Origin: Sphingomonas lenta
Lineage (GTDB): Bacteria > Pseudomonadota > Alphaproteobacteria > Sphingomonadales > Sphingomonadaceae
NCBI RefSeq assembly: GCF_002288825.1
Contig: NZ_NSLI01000003.1
Location: 496,001-560,000, forward strand
Length of the DNA stretch: 64,000 nt
Direction: 5' to 3'
A program made the translations under genes and the position numbers. The notes under the pieces were generated by a model. It had not been told where the DNA came from and did not search any database. It worked only from the letters and a program-made list of their open reading frames with translations. This document shows positions 1 through 7,229 of this stretch, piece by piece. Position 1 is the first letter of the stretch. The number at the start of each line of letters is the position of its first letter.

Positions 1-1
1 G

Positions 2-91
2 ATCGCCGCGGGCGCGTACCTGCTCTCGGGCGCGATCGCGACGCTGCTCGCGCTGGCGCTCAACCAGGAGTTCGCGCGCCGGTTCGTGTAA
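2..91 (+). CDS. C-terminal end of a membrane protein (partial)
   Basis: The reading frame enters from the left edge and stops with TAA at 89-91. The 29 visible residues form one hydrophobic stretch (AYLLSGAIATLLALAL) followed by a basic tail ending ARRFV. That is what the last transmembrane helix and cytoplasmic tail of a multi-pass transporter looks like. The family cannot be named from so short a piece. No terminator is visible before the next promoter at 94. Confidence 0.55.
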   Translation: MAAGAYLLSGAIATLLALALNQEFARRFV

Positions 92-93
92 AC

Positions 94-119
94 GGAACGG
101 GCCCGTGCGCCCGTCCGTT
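94..119 (+). promoter_or_regulatory. EcfG-type (general stress sigma) promoter
   Basis: GGAAC at 94-98 and CGTT at 116-119 are separated by 17 nt, matching the alphaproteobacterial EcfG consensus GGAAC-N16/17-CGTT. The -10 ends only 8 nt before the ATG at 128, so the transcript would start at or next to the start codon (leaderless or nearly so). This fits the absence of a Shine-Dalgarno sequence there. Confidence 0.6.
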
Positions 120-127
120 CTACGCGC

Positions 128-352
128 ATGACCAACGACCGAGACATCCCGCCCGAAGCCGGCCGCCGCGCCCGCGTCGCCAAGAACGGCGAGGTCCACG
201 GATCGGGCATGGGCGCCGGCGGCGGCCAGCCCGGCGAGGAGTACGACACCGACGAGCATGGCGGCGAGGGTCCGAACCCGACCGGCGTCGGCACGGGCGA
301 CAAGGCCACGCCCGCGCAAGGCGCGGGCGACCGCGAGCCCGGCGGGCTCTAG
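128..352 (+). CDS. small hydrophilic glycine-rich protein
   Basis: This 74-aa protein is very hydrophilic and rich in Gly, Asp, Glu and Pro. It has no hydrophobic segment and no recognisable domain, and it is probably disordered. An EcfG-like promoter sits immediately upstream, which suggests expression in the general stress response, as for many small hydrophilic alphaproteobacterial proteins. There is no ribosome binding site, consistent with a leaderless mRNA. The stop codon overlaps that of the convergent response-regulator gene by 3 nt. The function is unknown. Confidence 0.6.
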   Translation: MTNDRDIPPEAGRRARVAKNGEVHGSGMGAGGGQPGEEYDTDEHGGEGPNPTGVGTGDKATPAQGAGDREPGGL

Positions 353-723
353 CGGTCCAGCATCCCGCCCACCGCCTCGATCACCTGCCACGCCGCGAAC
401 GGCTTCTCCAACCGCGGCCGCGCCGCCATGTCCGGCGGCAGCGTCGCGGCGGCCTGCGCGCTCAGGAATAGGAACGGCACGTCCATCTCCGCCAGGCGCT
501 GCGCGACGGGCAGGCTGTCGCCGTCCAGCAGCCTGACATTGAGCGTCGCCGCATGGGGCGGCGGCTCCTGTTCCAATCGCTCCAGCGCGTCCGACGCGGA
601 CGCCACCGGGCCGATGATCGCCGCGCCCGCCTGTTCCAGCGCTTCCGTGACGTAGCTGGCGATGAACCAGTCGTCTTCGACGACCAGCACCCGACGCTGT
701 TCCAGTTGCGAATGCCCGTGCAT
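349..723 (-). CDS. stand-alone receiver (REC) domain protein with Asn in place of the phospho-acceptor Asp
   Basis: This 124-aa single-domain CheY-like receiver has the acidic pair D17-D18 (VVEDDW), the conserved lysine K107 (LEKPF) and the usual beta-alpha alternation. There is no output domain. At the end of beta-3, where Asp should accept phosphate, the sequence reads ATLNVRLLDG: N62, codon AAT. The domain is therefore predicted not to be phosphorylated in the normal way, and may be a constitutive or decoy partner in a signalling route. It sits between two EcfG-promoted small genes. In alphaproteobacteria, single-domain receivers of this type are often linked to the PhyR/EcfG stress pathway; that link is inferred here. 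Confidence 0.8.
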   Translation of the reverse strand: MHGHSQLEQRRVLVVEDDWFIASYVTEALEQAGAAIIGPVASASDALERLEQEPPPHAATLNVRLLDGDSLPVAQRLAEMDVPFLFLSAQAAATLPPDMAARPRLEKPFAAWQVIEAVGGMLDR

Positions 724-854
724 GCGTCCTCGCCGTGTTGACGGACTTCACGCTGGCACTCGACCGCGCCCGAAACATCAACATGGGTCAACTTAGGCCG
801 CTTTCTGCAGTGACACGGCATCTTGCGCAGGCTCCCGCCTAACAAGGATCAGGC

Positions 855-879
855 GGAACCGCGCCCCGACCCGCCCGTT
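855..879 (+). promoter_or_regulatory. EcfG-type promoter
   Basis: GGAAC (855-859) and CGTT (876-879) are 16 nt apart, an exact match to the EcfG consensus, 31 nt upstream of the ATG at 911. The reverse strand of the same site reads GGAAC-N16-GGTT towards the receiver gene at 723, a weaker match. Bidirectional activity is possible but unproven. Confidence 0.65.
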
Positions 880-910
880 CCCCGGTTCCAACAGCGAAGG
901 AGCATGTGTC

Positions 911-1087
911 ATGGCCCAGAAAGGCGCGGGCGGTAATCCCGGCGCGGTGACCGAGAAGGGCGGCGATCCCGGCTCCGGCACCTCCAGCAAGACGACCGGC
1001 GGCAAGGGCTCGGGCGGGCGCTCGGGCGGCTCCAAGTCGGGCGGCGGCGGCAACTCGGGCGGCGGTTCCTCCGGCGGCCACGGCTGA
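911..1087 (+). CDS. very small Gly/Ser/Lys-rich protein
   Basis: This 58-codon gene starts at ATG 911 with an AAGGAG ribosome binding site at 896-901 and stops at TGA 1085-1087. The product begins MAQKGAGGNPG and becomes a low-complexity run of Gly, Ser and Lys. Its composition resembles the stress-induced hydrophilic KGG-type proteins, but I see no clear repeat of that family. A consensus EcfG promoter lies just upstream, supporting a real stress-induced gene. It ends 4 nt before the following SDR gene. Confidence 0.65.
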   Translation: MAQKGAGGNPGAVTEKGGDPGSGTSSKTTGGKGSGGRSGGSKSGGGGNSGGGSSGGHG

Positions 1088-1091
1088 GCGG

Positions 1092-2114
1092 GTGCGGCGC
1101 TTAGGCCTCGCGCTGGTCCTATCCTGCGCGGGGCTTAGCGCCTGCGCGGCGGACACGACGCTCCGCCGCGCCGACGGACCGCGCATCGCCGGGCGCACCT
1201 ACGTCATCACGGGCGCGTCGTCGGGCTTCGGCCGCGGCGCCGCGGTCCGGGCGGGGTCGCTCGGCGCCAACGTCGTGCTCGCCGCCCGCCGCGGCGAGCT
1301 GCTCGAGGAGGTCGCGAACGAGATTCGCGGCGCGGGCGGCCAGGCGATCGCGGTCCCCACGGACGTCGCCGACCCCCAAGCCGTCGAGCGGCTGGCGCAG
1401 GCCGCCGAGGCGCGCTTCGGCCGTATCGACGTGTGGATCAACAACGCGGGCGTGCTCTCGATCGGCGAGTTCACCGCCGTGCCGCTCGCCGACCACACGC
1501 GCACGATCGACGTTAACCTGAAGGGCGTGATCCACGGCGCGCACGCCGCGATGCGCCGTTTCGTCGCCCAAGGCTATGGCACGCTGGTCAACGTAGGCTC
1601 GGTCGAGAGCGTTGTGCCCCTGCCGTACCACGGATCCTACGTCGCCTCGAAATACGGCATCCTGGGGCTGGGCCGCGCGCTCAACGAGGAGATGCGGCTC
1701 AAGAAGCTCAACAAGCGCATCCGCGTCTCGACGGTGATGCCCTTCGCCGCCGACACGCCGATCTGGCAGCACGCGGGCAACTATACCGGCCGCGTCCCCC
1801 GCATGATTATGATGGACGCGGCGCAGCCTGTCGCCGACGCGATCGTCTGGGCCTCTGTCCATCCCAAGGAGGAGCTGCCCGTCGGCTGGAAGGCGCAAGG
1901 CGCGGTGTCGGCGCACAACATCTTCCCCGACCTGACGGAGGTCGTGGCCGCCAACATCTACCACGACACGACGATGCGCGACGCACCTCCGGGGGCGCCG
2001 CCCAACTCGGGCAACGTCCACCGGCCTGAAGAGGAGGGAAGGGGCGTGAGCGGCGGCAACCGCGAGCGCATCAGGGCGGAGGACCGAGCGCGCGAGGCGG
2101 CGGAGCCGCGCTAA
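1092..2114 (+). CDS. SDR-family oxidoreductase with a lipoprotein signal peptide
   Basis: This 340-aa NAD(P)-dependent short-chain dehydrogenase/reductase starts with GTG. The Rossmann motif TGASSGFG is at residues 40-47, NNAG at 117-120, the catalytic Ser at about 170 (NVGS) and the YxxxK pair at Y183/K187, so the active site looks intact. The first 18 residues form a lipoprotein-type signal with lipobox LSAC (Cys18). This would place a cofactor-dependent enzyme outside the cytoplasmic membrane, which is unusual. A shorter start is not obvious because the signal runs straight into the SDR fold. The last 45 residues are hydrophilic and rich in Arg and Glu. The substrate is unknown. The stop overlaps that of the convergent peptidase gene. 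Confidence 0.82.
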   Translation: MRRLGLALVLSCAGLSACAADTTLRRADGPRIAGRTYVITGASSGFGRGAAVRAGSLGANVVLAARRGELLEEVANEIRGAGGQAIAVPTDVADPQAVERLAQAAEARFGRIDVWINNAGVLSIGEFTAVPLADHTRTIDVNLKGVIHGAHAAMRRFVAQGYGTLVNVGSVESVVPLPYHGSYVASKYGILGLGRALNEEMRLKKLNKRIRVSTVMPFAADTPIWQHAGNYTGRVPRMIMMDAAQPVADAIVWASVHPKEELPVGWKAQGAVSAHNIFPDLTEVVAANIYHDTTMRDAPPGAPPNSGNVHRPEEEGRGVSGGNRERIRAEDRAREAAEPR

Positions 2115-3466
2115 TTGCCCGCCGAACGGATGAGGTGGAAGCTCGTCTGCCGCCCGTCCAGGTAGCGCACCGCGCGTCCGTCGAAGAACGCGTCCTCCTC
2201 GGTGCGGAACTGCACCGACTGTTCGCCCCATTCGGGCACCGCCTGCGTCTGCGACAACTCGATCGACCACGCCGTATTCGGCCGGAGCTTGTGTGCGCCG
2301 CGCTCGCTCGGGCGCTGGTCGTCCCAGAAGCCGATCGCCGCACCCGCGCCATGACCGTGATAACCGATCGGGTGCGAGTAGATGGTCGGGTTGAGCCCCT
2401 GCGCCACCGCCTTGGCGCGCGCCGCGAGCAGTATGTCGTTGCCGCTCAGCCCCGTTCGGAACGAGGAGGTGAGTGCATCCTGCACGCGGTTGTTCGCCGC
2501 CAGCCCCGCGCGCAAGCCCGCGGGCGCGTCCCGCTCGCCGGGGCGGAGCACATAGGCCAGGTGCTGCGTGTCGGTCGCCAGCCCCATGTGCATGATGCCG
2601 AAGTCGGTCCACAGCATGTCGCCCGGCCGGATGACCTCGTCGCCCTGAAGCTCGACGGCCGCGCCCTGGCGGAAGATGTGGAGCGACGGCTGGAACCACA
2701 CGGTCAGGCCCAGCGCCGCCACGCGCTCGCGCATCCACCACACCACGTCCGCGGCCGTGGTGCGGCCGGGCGTGACCACCTTGTTCGACAGCGCCTCGCC
2801 GATGATCGCGTGCGCGGTGCGGACGATGCGCGGGTAGGCGGCCATCTCGGCGGGAATGCGCGTCTCGAGCCAGCCGATCGCGAGCGCGTCCGCGGGCACG
2901 ACGCGGCCGCGATACGCCGCGGGCAGCGCCGCCATCAGCTCCTCGTGCTGGCTGTGCGTCAGCCCGTCGGCGAAGGCGGTGGCGGCCGACACGTTCACCG
3001 CAATGCGTCGGGGGTCCCGCGCCGCGACCAGCTCGCCCAGGCGCTTCCATTGGTCCGGCTGCTTCTCCGGCGTCCAGGCGGGCTCGAACAGGCCGCCCAG
3101 GCCGTAGCGGCTCACCGTCAGCCGCTCGACCGGCCGGCCTCCGCCCGGATCGTGGAAGACGAGGATCGTGCGCCGCCGCGCGTGGAAGATCTCGGCGTCG
3201 AGCATGGTCGCGACCACCGGGTCCTCCAGATACTCGCGCGCGACGAGCACCCACATGTCGACGCCGCGCTCGCGCATGAGCCGCGGCACGAGCGTGTCCA
3301 GCCGTTCCCTGAGCCAGGCGTTCCGCATCCGCGCCTGTTCGCGCAGGAGAGGAACGGGCGGCACCGCGGGCGCGAGCGTCTCCGCATGCGTCCCCGAGCG
3401 CTGCTGCGCGCCGAGCGGCAACGCGCAGCCCAGCAGCAGCGCGCCGATCAGCTTGGTCCTCACCAT
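2111..3466 (-). CDS. secreted M24-family metallopeptidase (Xaa-Pro aminopeptidase-like)
   Basis: This 451-aa protein is predicted to be exported: an N-terminal signal (MVRTKLIGALLLGCALPLGAQ) is likely cleaved after GAQ. The C-terminal half has the pita-bread peptidase fold, with metal-ligand candidates in WTDFG, TDTQH, HPIGYHGHG, IELS and the following acidic segment. The N-terminal half is the usual creatinase-like domain. The start at 3466 was chosen because GGGAGG precedes it and the signal peptide begins there, although the frame stays open to 3616. The expected role is hydrolysis of peptides with proline at the second position in the periplasm. It converges with the SDR gene. Confidence 0.85.
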   Translation of the reverse strand: MVRTKLIGALLLGCALPLGAQQRSGTHAETLAPAVPPVPLLREQARMRNAWLRERLDTLVPRLMRERGVDMWVLVAREYLEDPVVATMLDAEIFHARRRTILVFHDPGGGRPVERLTVSRYGLGGLFEPAWTPEKQPDQWKRLGELVAARDPRRIAVNVSAATAFADGLTHSQHEELMAALPAAYRGRVVPADALAIGWLETRIPAEMAAYPRIVRTAHAIIGEALSNKVVTPGRTTAADVVWWMRERVAALGLTVWFQPSLHIFRQGAAVELQGDEVIRPGDMLWTDFGIMHMGLATDTQHLAYVLRPGERDAPAGLRAGLAANNRVQDALTSSFRTGLSGNDILLAARAKAVAQGLNPTIYSHPIGYHGHGAGAAIGFWDDQRPSERGAHKLRPNTAWSIELSQTQAVPEWGEQSVQFRTEEDAFFDGRAVRYLDGRQTSFHLIRSAGN

Positions 3467-3492
3467 CCACCTCCCGCGTCGTCGCGGAGGTG

Positions 3493-4848
3493 TTAGCGCG
3501 CGCCCACCGCGTCGAGGAAGGTGGAAATGCCCGCGCGCAACGTCGCCAGCTGCTCGGCGGCGGCCTGGGCGGCGCGGCGGGTCTCCTCCATCTCGCCCAT
3601 GACCTGGTCGGCGCATCGGCGGACCGCGTCGATCGTGTGCGAGACGTGGTCGGCGCTGAGCGCGGTCTCGTCGACCAGTTCGCCGATGCGGCGCACCGCG
3701 CCCGCCTGGCCGTCCATGCGCACGCGCACGCGCTTGGCCGAATCCGCCACCGCGCCGACGGCGGCGTGGGTCGTTTCGCCCGCCGTCAGCGCGCGGGCCG
3801 AAGTACGCTTGATCCGCTCGATCTGCTCCGTCACCTCCAGCGTCGCGCGCGCGGTCTGGTTCGCCAGCGACTTCACTTCCTGCGCGACCACCGCGAAGCC
3901 GCGGCCGGCGTCGCCCGCGCGCGCCGCCTCGATCGTCGCGTTGAGCGCAAGCAGGTTGGTCTGGCCCGCGATGTCGCGGATCACGCCGACGATGCCGTCG
4001 ATCGCGTCGGTCGAGGATGCTTGGCCGCGGATCGCGGCGTCCGTCTCGGCGGTGTCGCGCACCGCTTCCTCGGCCAACCGGCCCAGGCCGTCGGCGTCGT
4101 CGCGCGCCTCGTCCACCGTGCGCGCCATGTCGGCGGAGCTCCTGGCGGCGTCGCGCATCGCGTCCGCGCTCTGCGAGGCGGCGGTGGCGACCTCGTTGCT
4201 CAGGCCCTGCATGCGCCGCGCGGTCTCGGCGGTGGAGTCGGATCGGAGCCCCACGGCCGCGCTCGCCTCGTCCAGCCGCTCGACCGCGGAGAGCACCTGC
4301 GACCGGAACAGCTCGGCGTGCCGCTCCAGCCGCGCCGCTTCCGCCCGTTTTTGCGCGACTACTATGCGTGTGAGGCAGAGTTCGTATTCGAGCGCGGACA
4401 GGCGCTGGAGCGCAATGATCGCGCCCGTCAGCTTGTCCGGCCGGTCGCGCCAGCGCTCCGCCAGATCGAGGAGCGCGTGCTCATAGGCGGCGTGGAATGC
4501 GCTCACCAGATCGCGGCCGGGCACGTCCAGCTCCGTGCAGAGGTCGCCTGCGCTCGCCACCATCTCCGCCCAGTCCTCGTCGATGGGCGTGGTGAACTTG
4601 CGCCGGATCCCTTCCGCCGATTGGGCGACCATTGCCGGCACGGCGTCGTCGGGGATGGCCGCGCGCACGGCGGGGTTGCGGCGCATCGTCCGCCAGAACA
4701 CGGCGGCGACCTCCGTGGTCCCGCTTCCGATCTCTTCCCAGATTTCGCGCAGCAGGTCCGGCAGCCGGCCGTCGGCGTCGATCACCGCGCGCCGCGAGGC
4801 GATATCGATCCGCGACAGATTCTCGCCCGACCCCTCGACAGACGACAT
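3493..4848 (-). CDS. soluble methyl-accepting chemotaxis protein with globin-like sensor
   Basis: This 451-aa protein has no transmembrane segment. Residues about 12-170 form an all-helical region resembling the protoglobin domain of globin-coupled sensors (HemAT-like). Residues about 180-440 are a coiled-coil signalling domain with the conserved hairpin tip around 293-332 ([20 protein letters not shown]). This makes it a cytoplasmic chemoreceptor acting through CheA/CheW, expected to sense O2 or another gas if haem is bound. By eye, the position of the proximal His in the family falls on Cys104 ([12 protein letters not shown]), so haem binding is uncertain. No other chemotaxis gene is in the window. 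Confidence 0.85.
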   Translation of the reverse strand: MSSVEGSGENLSRIDIASRRAVIDADGRLPDLLREIWEEIGSGTTEVAAVFWRTMRRNPAVRAAIPDDAVPAMVAQSAEGIRRKFTTPIDEDWAEMVASAGDLCTELDVPGRDLVSAFHAAYEHALLDLAERWRDRPDKLTGAIIALQRLSALEYELCLTRIVVAQKRAEAARLERHAELFRSQVLSAVERLDEASAAVGLRSDSTAETARRMQGLSNEVATAASQSADAMRDAARSSADMARTVDEARDDADGLGRLAEEAVRDTAETDAAIRGQASSTDAIDGIVGVIRDIAGQTNLLALNATIEAARAGDAGRGFAVVAQEVKSLANQTARATLEVTEQIERIKRTSARALTAGETTHAAVGAVADSAKRVRVRMDGQAGAVRRIGELVDETALSADHVSHTIDAVRRCADQVMGEMEETRRAAQAAAEQLATLRAGISTFLDAVGAR

Positions 4849-4907
4849 GCGACCCCTCCTAACCCGAAGCCGTCTAACCTGTATTTGGTTTCCGATCGGC
4901 TAACCGC

Positions 4908-5780
4908 TCAGCGCGGCAGCAGCTTGGGCAGCTCGGGCAGGAGCTCGCCCGCCAGGAAGCCGACCGGGCCCACGCTCGCGGCCAGCGCGCGGCCCGCCTC
5001 GCCGTGGAGCCACACGCCCCAGCCCGTCGCCTCGAACGGCGGGAGCCCGCGCGCGAGCAGGCCGCCGACGACGCCCGCCAGCACGTCGCCCGACCCGCCC
5101 GTCGCCAGCCCGATCCCGCCGCCGGCGTAGCGCAGGACGCGTCCGTCCGGCGCGGCGATCCAGGTGCGCGCGCCTTTCAGCGCCACGACCGCGCCGTAGC
5201 GCCGCGCGACGTCAAGGGCCTTGCCCTCCGGGTCGGCGGAGATGTCGGCGGCGTCGCAGTCGCACAGCTCCGCCATTTCGCCCCCGTGCGGCGTCAGCAC
5301 CAGGCGGCCGGCATAGCCCCGCAGCTCGTCGGCGAGCGCGCCCGCGGCGGCGCAGGCGGCGGCGTCGAGCAGCAGCGCGACCTTCTCCCGGGGCTCGGCG
5401 GCGACGCGGACGACGAGCCGGCCCGCGGCCTGCCGGTCGATCATGCCGGGGCCGATCACCAGCGCGTCCGTGCGGTCGACTTCGCGGAACAGCGGCTCGG
5501 CGGGCTCCAGCGCGATCTCGCCAGCCTCGTCCTCGCCCACCGCGATCACCGCCGTTTCCGGGAACAGCGCGCCCAGCATCAGCGCGACGGACGGCACCGT
5601 CACCATGCGCGCCTTGCCCGCGCCGACGCGCAACGCTGCCTCCGCCGTCAGCCTGAGCGCGCCAGGAACACGCCGCGCGCCGCCGACGCACAGCACGCGC
5701 CCGCGCGTATTCTTGGTCGCCTCGCCTTGCGGTTGGGGCAGGGGGTTGGCCGCGCGCCACGCGGCGTCGAGCTCAACCAC
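4908..5780 (-). CDS. nnrD: ADP-dependent NAD(P)H-hydrate dehydratase
   Basis: This 290-aa protein is a YjeF C-terminal-type (NnrD) carbohydrate-kinase-like domain. It repairs hydrated NAD(P)H (NADHX/NADPHX) using ADP. The signature LATGGSGDVLAGV lies near residues 225-237, and the LTPHGGEMAEL and LKGARTWI segments are present. The N-terminal epimerase domain (NnrE), often fused to it, is absent, so the epimerase must be encoded elsewhere. The start overlaps the end of the phosphatase gene by 8 nt. It is the last gene of a three-gene operon whose promoter appears to be stress controlled, fitting a metabolite-repair role. Confidence 0.9.
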   Translation of the reverse strand: MVELDAAWRAANPLPQPQGEATKNTRGRVLCVGGARRVPGALRLTAEAALRVGAGKARMVTVPSVALMLGALFPETAVIAVGEDEAGEIALEPAEPLFREVDRTDALVIGPGMIDRQAAGRLVVRVAAEPREKVALLLDAAACAAAGALADELRGYAGRLVLTPHGGEMAELCDCDAADISADPEGKALDVARRYGAVVALKGARTWIAAPDGRVLRYAGGGIGLATGGSGDVLAGVVGGLLARGLPPFEATGWGVWLHGEAGRALAASVGPVGFLAGELLPELPKLLPR

Positions 5781-6540
5781 GCGCGGCCACCATCGCGTCG
5801 GGGGCGTCCGTCACCTCGACGGGGCTCTCCTCGACGGGCGCGGTCTCGTTGTAGCGGACGAGCTTCAAGCCTCCGAAACGCCCGTGATCAGAGTCGTAGG
5901 CGTACTCGGTCACCGAACAGTTCGCGACGTCGCCCGCGCGATCGATCGCCAATATCTCCTCCTCCGACAGGTTCTCGACCACGTAGCGCAAGCATAGCAC
6001 GACCACCTGGTGCGCCACGATCATCACCCGCCGCCCCGCATAGTGCAGCGCGACGGTATCCATCAGCGAGCGCAGCCGAAAGATGACGTCGCACCAGCTC
6101 TCCCCGCCCGGCGGCCGGTGATAGAACTTACCGAGCAAGCGTCGGAACGCGGCCTGATCGGGCTCGAGCGCCGCGATGCCGCCGGTAGTCAAGCCGTCGA
6201 GAACCCCGAACTCCTTCTCGCGCAGCCGCTCGTCGGCGCAGATGCGCTCGTCCGGAGGACAGCCGCCGGCTTCCCGGAACAGCCGCGCCGTCTCCCGCGC
6301 GCGCAGGTAGGGGGAGGACAGCATCACCTCCGGCCGCCCATGCGCCTCGCCCCGCGCGAACCAGCGGCCGAGCGCGCGCGCCTGTTCCTCGCCGCGCGTC
6401 GACAGGGGCACGTCGACGTCGCGGATGGTCAGCGCGATCCGGTGGGCGCCGCTGGCATAGGCTTGCTCGCGCGCGACGTTGCCCGCGCTTTCACCGTGCC
6501 TGACGATCCAGAGCGCGGAGGGCCAGCGATCGGCACTCAA
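5773..6540 (-). CDS. histidine phosphatase family protein (phosphoglycerate mutase-like)
   Basis: This 255-aa protein of the histidine phosphatase superfamily carries the catalytic RHGES at residues 14-18. The second conserved His lies in IVAHQVVVL, and the donor Glu region in RLREKEFG. The substrate cannot be told from the sequence; relatives act on phosphosugars, phosphoglycerate or nucleotides. It overlaps the hemerythrin gene by 4 nt upstream and nnrD by 8 nt downstream, so it is translationally coupled to both. Confidence 0.85.
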   Translation of the reverse strand: MSADRWPSALWIVRHGESAGNVAREQAYASGAHRIALTIRDVDVPLSTRGEEQARALGRWFARGEAHGRPEVMLSSPYLRARETARLFREAGGCPPDERICADERLREKEFGVLDGLTTGGIAALEPDQAAFRRLLGKFYHRPPGGESWCDVIFRLRSLMDTVALHYAGRRVMIVAHQVVVLCLRYVVENLSEEEILAIDRAGDVANCSVTEYAYDSDHGRFGGLKLVRYNETAPVEESPVEVTDAPDAMVAARG

Positions 6541-7118
6541 GCCAGCTTCAACCCCTCACGGTTCATCAGCGCCGTAAGGTGCTTGTTTTGCGCTTCCGAC
6601 ATCATGCCACGCAGCTTCGGGAAGAGGTCCTCCTCCTCGTCGCGCATATGGCCCTTGATCCACTGGTGGAACTCGCGGAGCTTGGGCAGCCAGGCGGGGT
6701 CCGACTTGGACATCTCGCCCAGGTCGTAGAAATACTGCTTCACATAGCCGTGCTCGTGGTTGAGGTGGTCCGCGCCCTCCTTCATCCCCATGTCGCGCAT
6801 CTGCGCGTAGACCGAGTTCTCCTCCTGGAACGCGTGCTTGGAGATGGCGTGCTTCAGCTGCATCAGCAGAAAGGAGCGCCGCCCCGCCTGGCGGTCGGTC
6901 GTCTGCTCCAGCTGCTCGAAGATGGCGAGCGCGGCCTTGTGCTCGTTGGCGAGCGCCTGGTCCCAGCTGCCGCTGGCCACGGTCGGCGCCTGCACCGCCG
7001 CCTTGCGCGCGAGGTTGGCGAGCAGCCCCACCGCAAGCCCCGCCGCCGCGCCGATCGCCAGCGTGTATCCGGTATTCGATCCGTCGCCATCGCCGGTCCG
7101 CCGCGCTTCCGTCGCCAT
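6537..7118 (-). CDS. hemerythrin-domain protein with N-terminal membrane segment
   Basis: This 193-aa protein has one hydrophobic segment at residues about 18-36 (alanine/glycine rich), then a four-helix hemerythrin HHE domain. Candidate iron ligands are H60, H90 or H95, E99/E100, H121/H123, H151, H157 and the acidic cluster DEEED near 160. Hemerythrin domains bind a di-iron centre and handle O2, NO or peroxide. The start at 7118 has AGGAG upstream; the open frame extends further but that part is antisense to the P450 gene. It is the first gene of the operon and lies 27 nt below an EcfG-like promoter. Confidence 0.87.
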   Translation of the reverse strand: MATEARRTGDGDGSNTGYTLAIGAAAGLAVGLLANLARKAAVQAPTVASGSWDQALANEHKAALAIFEQLEQTTDRQAGRRSFLLMQLKHAISKHAFQEENSVYAQMRDMGMKEGADHLNHEHGYVKQYFYDLGEMSKSDPAWLPKLREFHQWIKGHMRDEEEDLFPKLRGMMSEAQNKHLTALMNREGLKLA

Positions 7119-7145
7119 GTTCCGCACTCCTGATGAGGCGGAAAC

Positions 7146-7171
7146 AACGATGGCGTGGGCGGGCCGGTTCC
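7146..7171 (-). promoter_or_regulatory. EcfG-type promoter of the hemerythrin operon
   Basis: Read on the minus strand, GGAAC (7171-7167) and CGTT (7149-7146) are 17 nt apart, matching the general-stress sigma consensus. The -10 ends 27 nt upstream of the hemerythrin ATG at 7118. The site lies between the hemerythrin gene and the divergent P450 gene. Confidence 0.6.
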
Positions 7172-7229
7172 GGCGCTGATCTCCGTCATCGCGCGGGGCG
7201 GAAGCGCGTGCGAAGCGTTGCACCCGCCG

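Noticed and set aside
1119..3470. 783-codon open frame on the minus strand, antisense to the SDR gene and out of frame with the M24 gene
   Set aside because: The translation is Arg/Ala low complexity without domains. It is a by-product of high G+C, and two well-supported genes occupy the same DNA.
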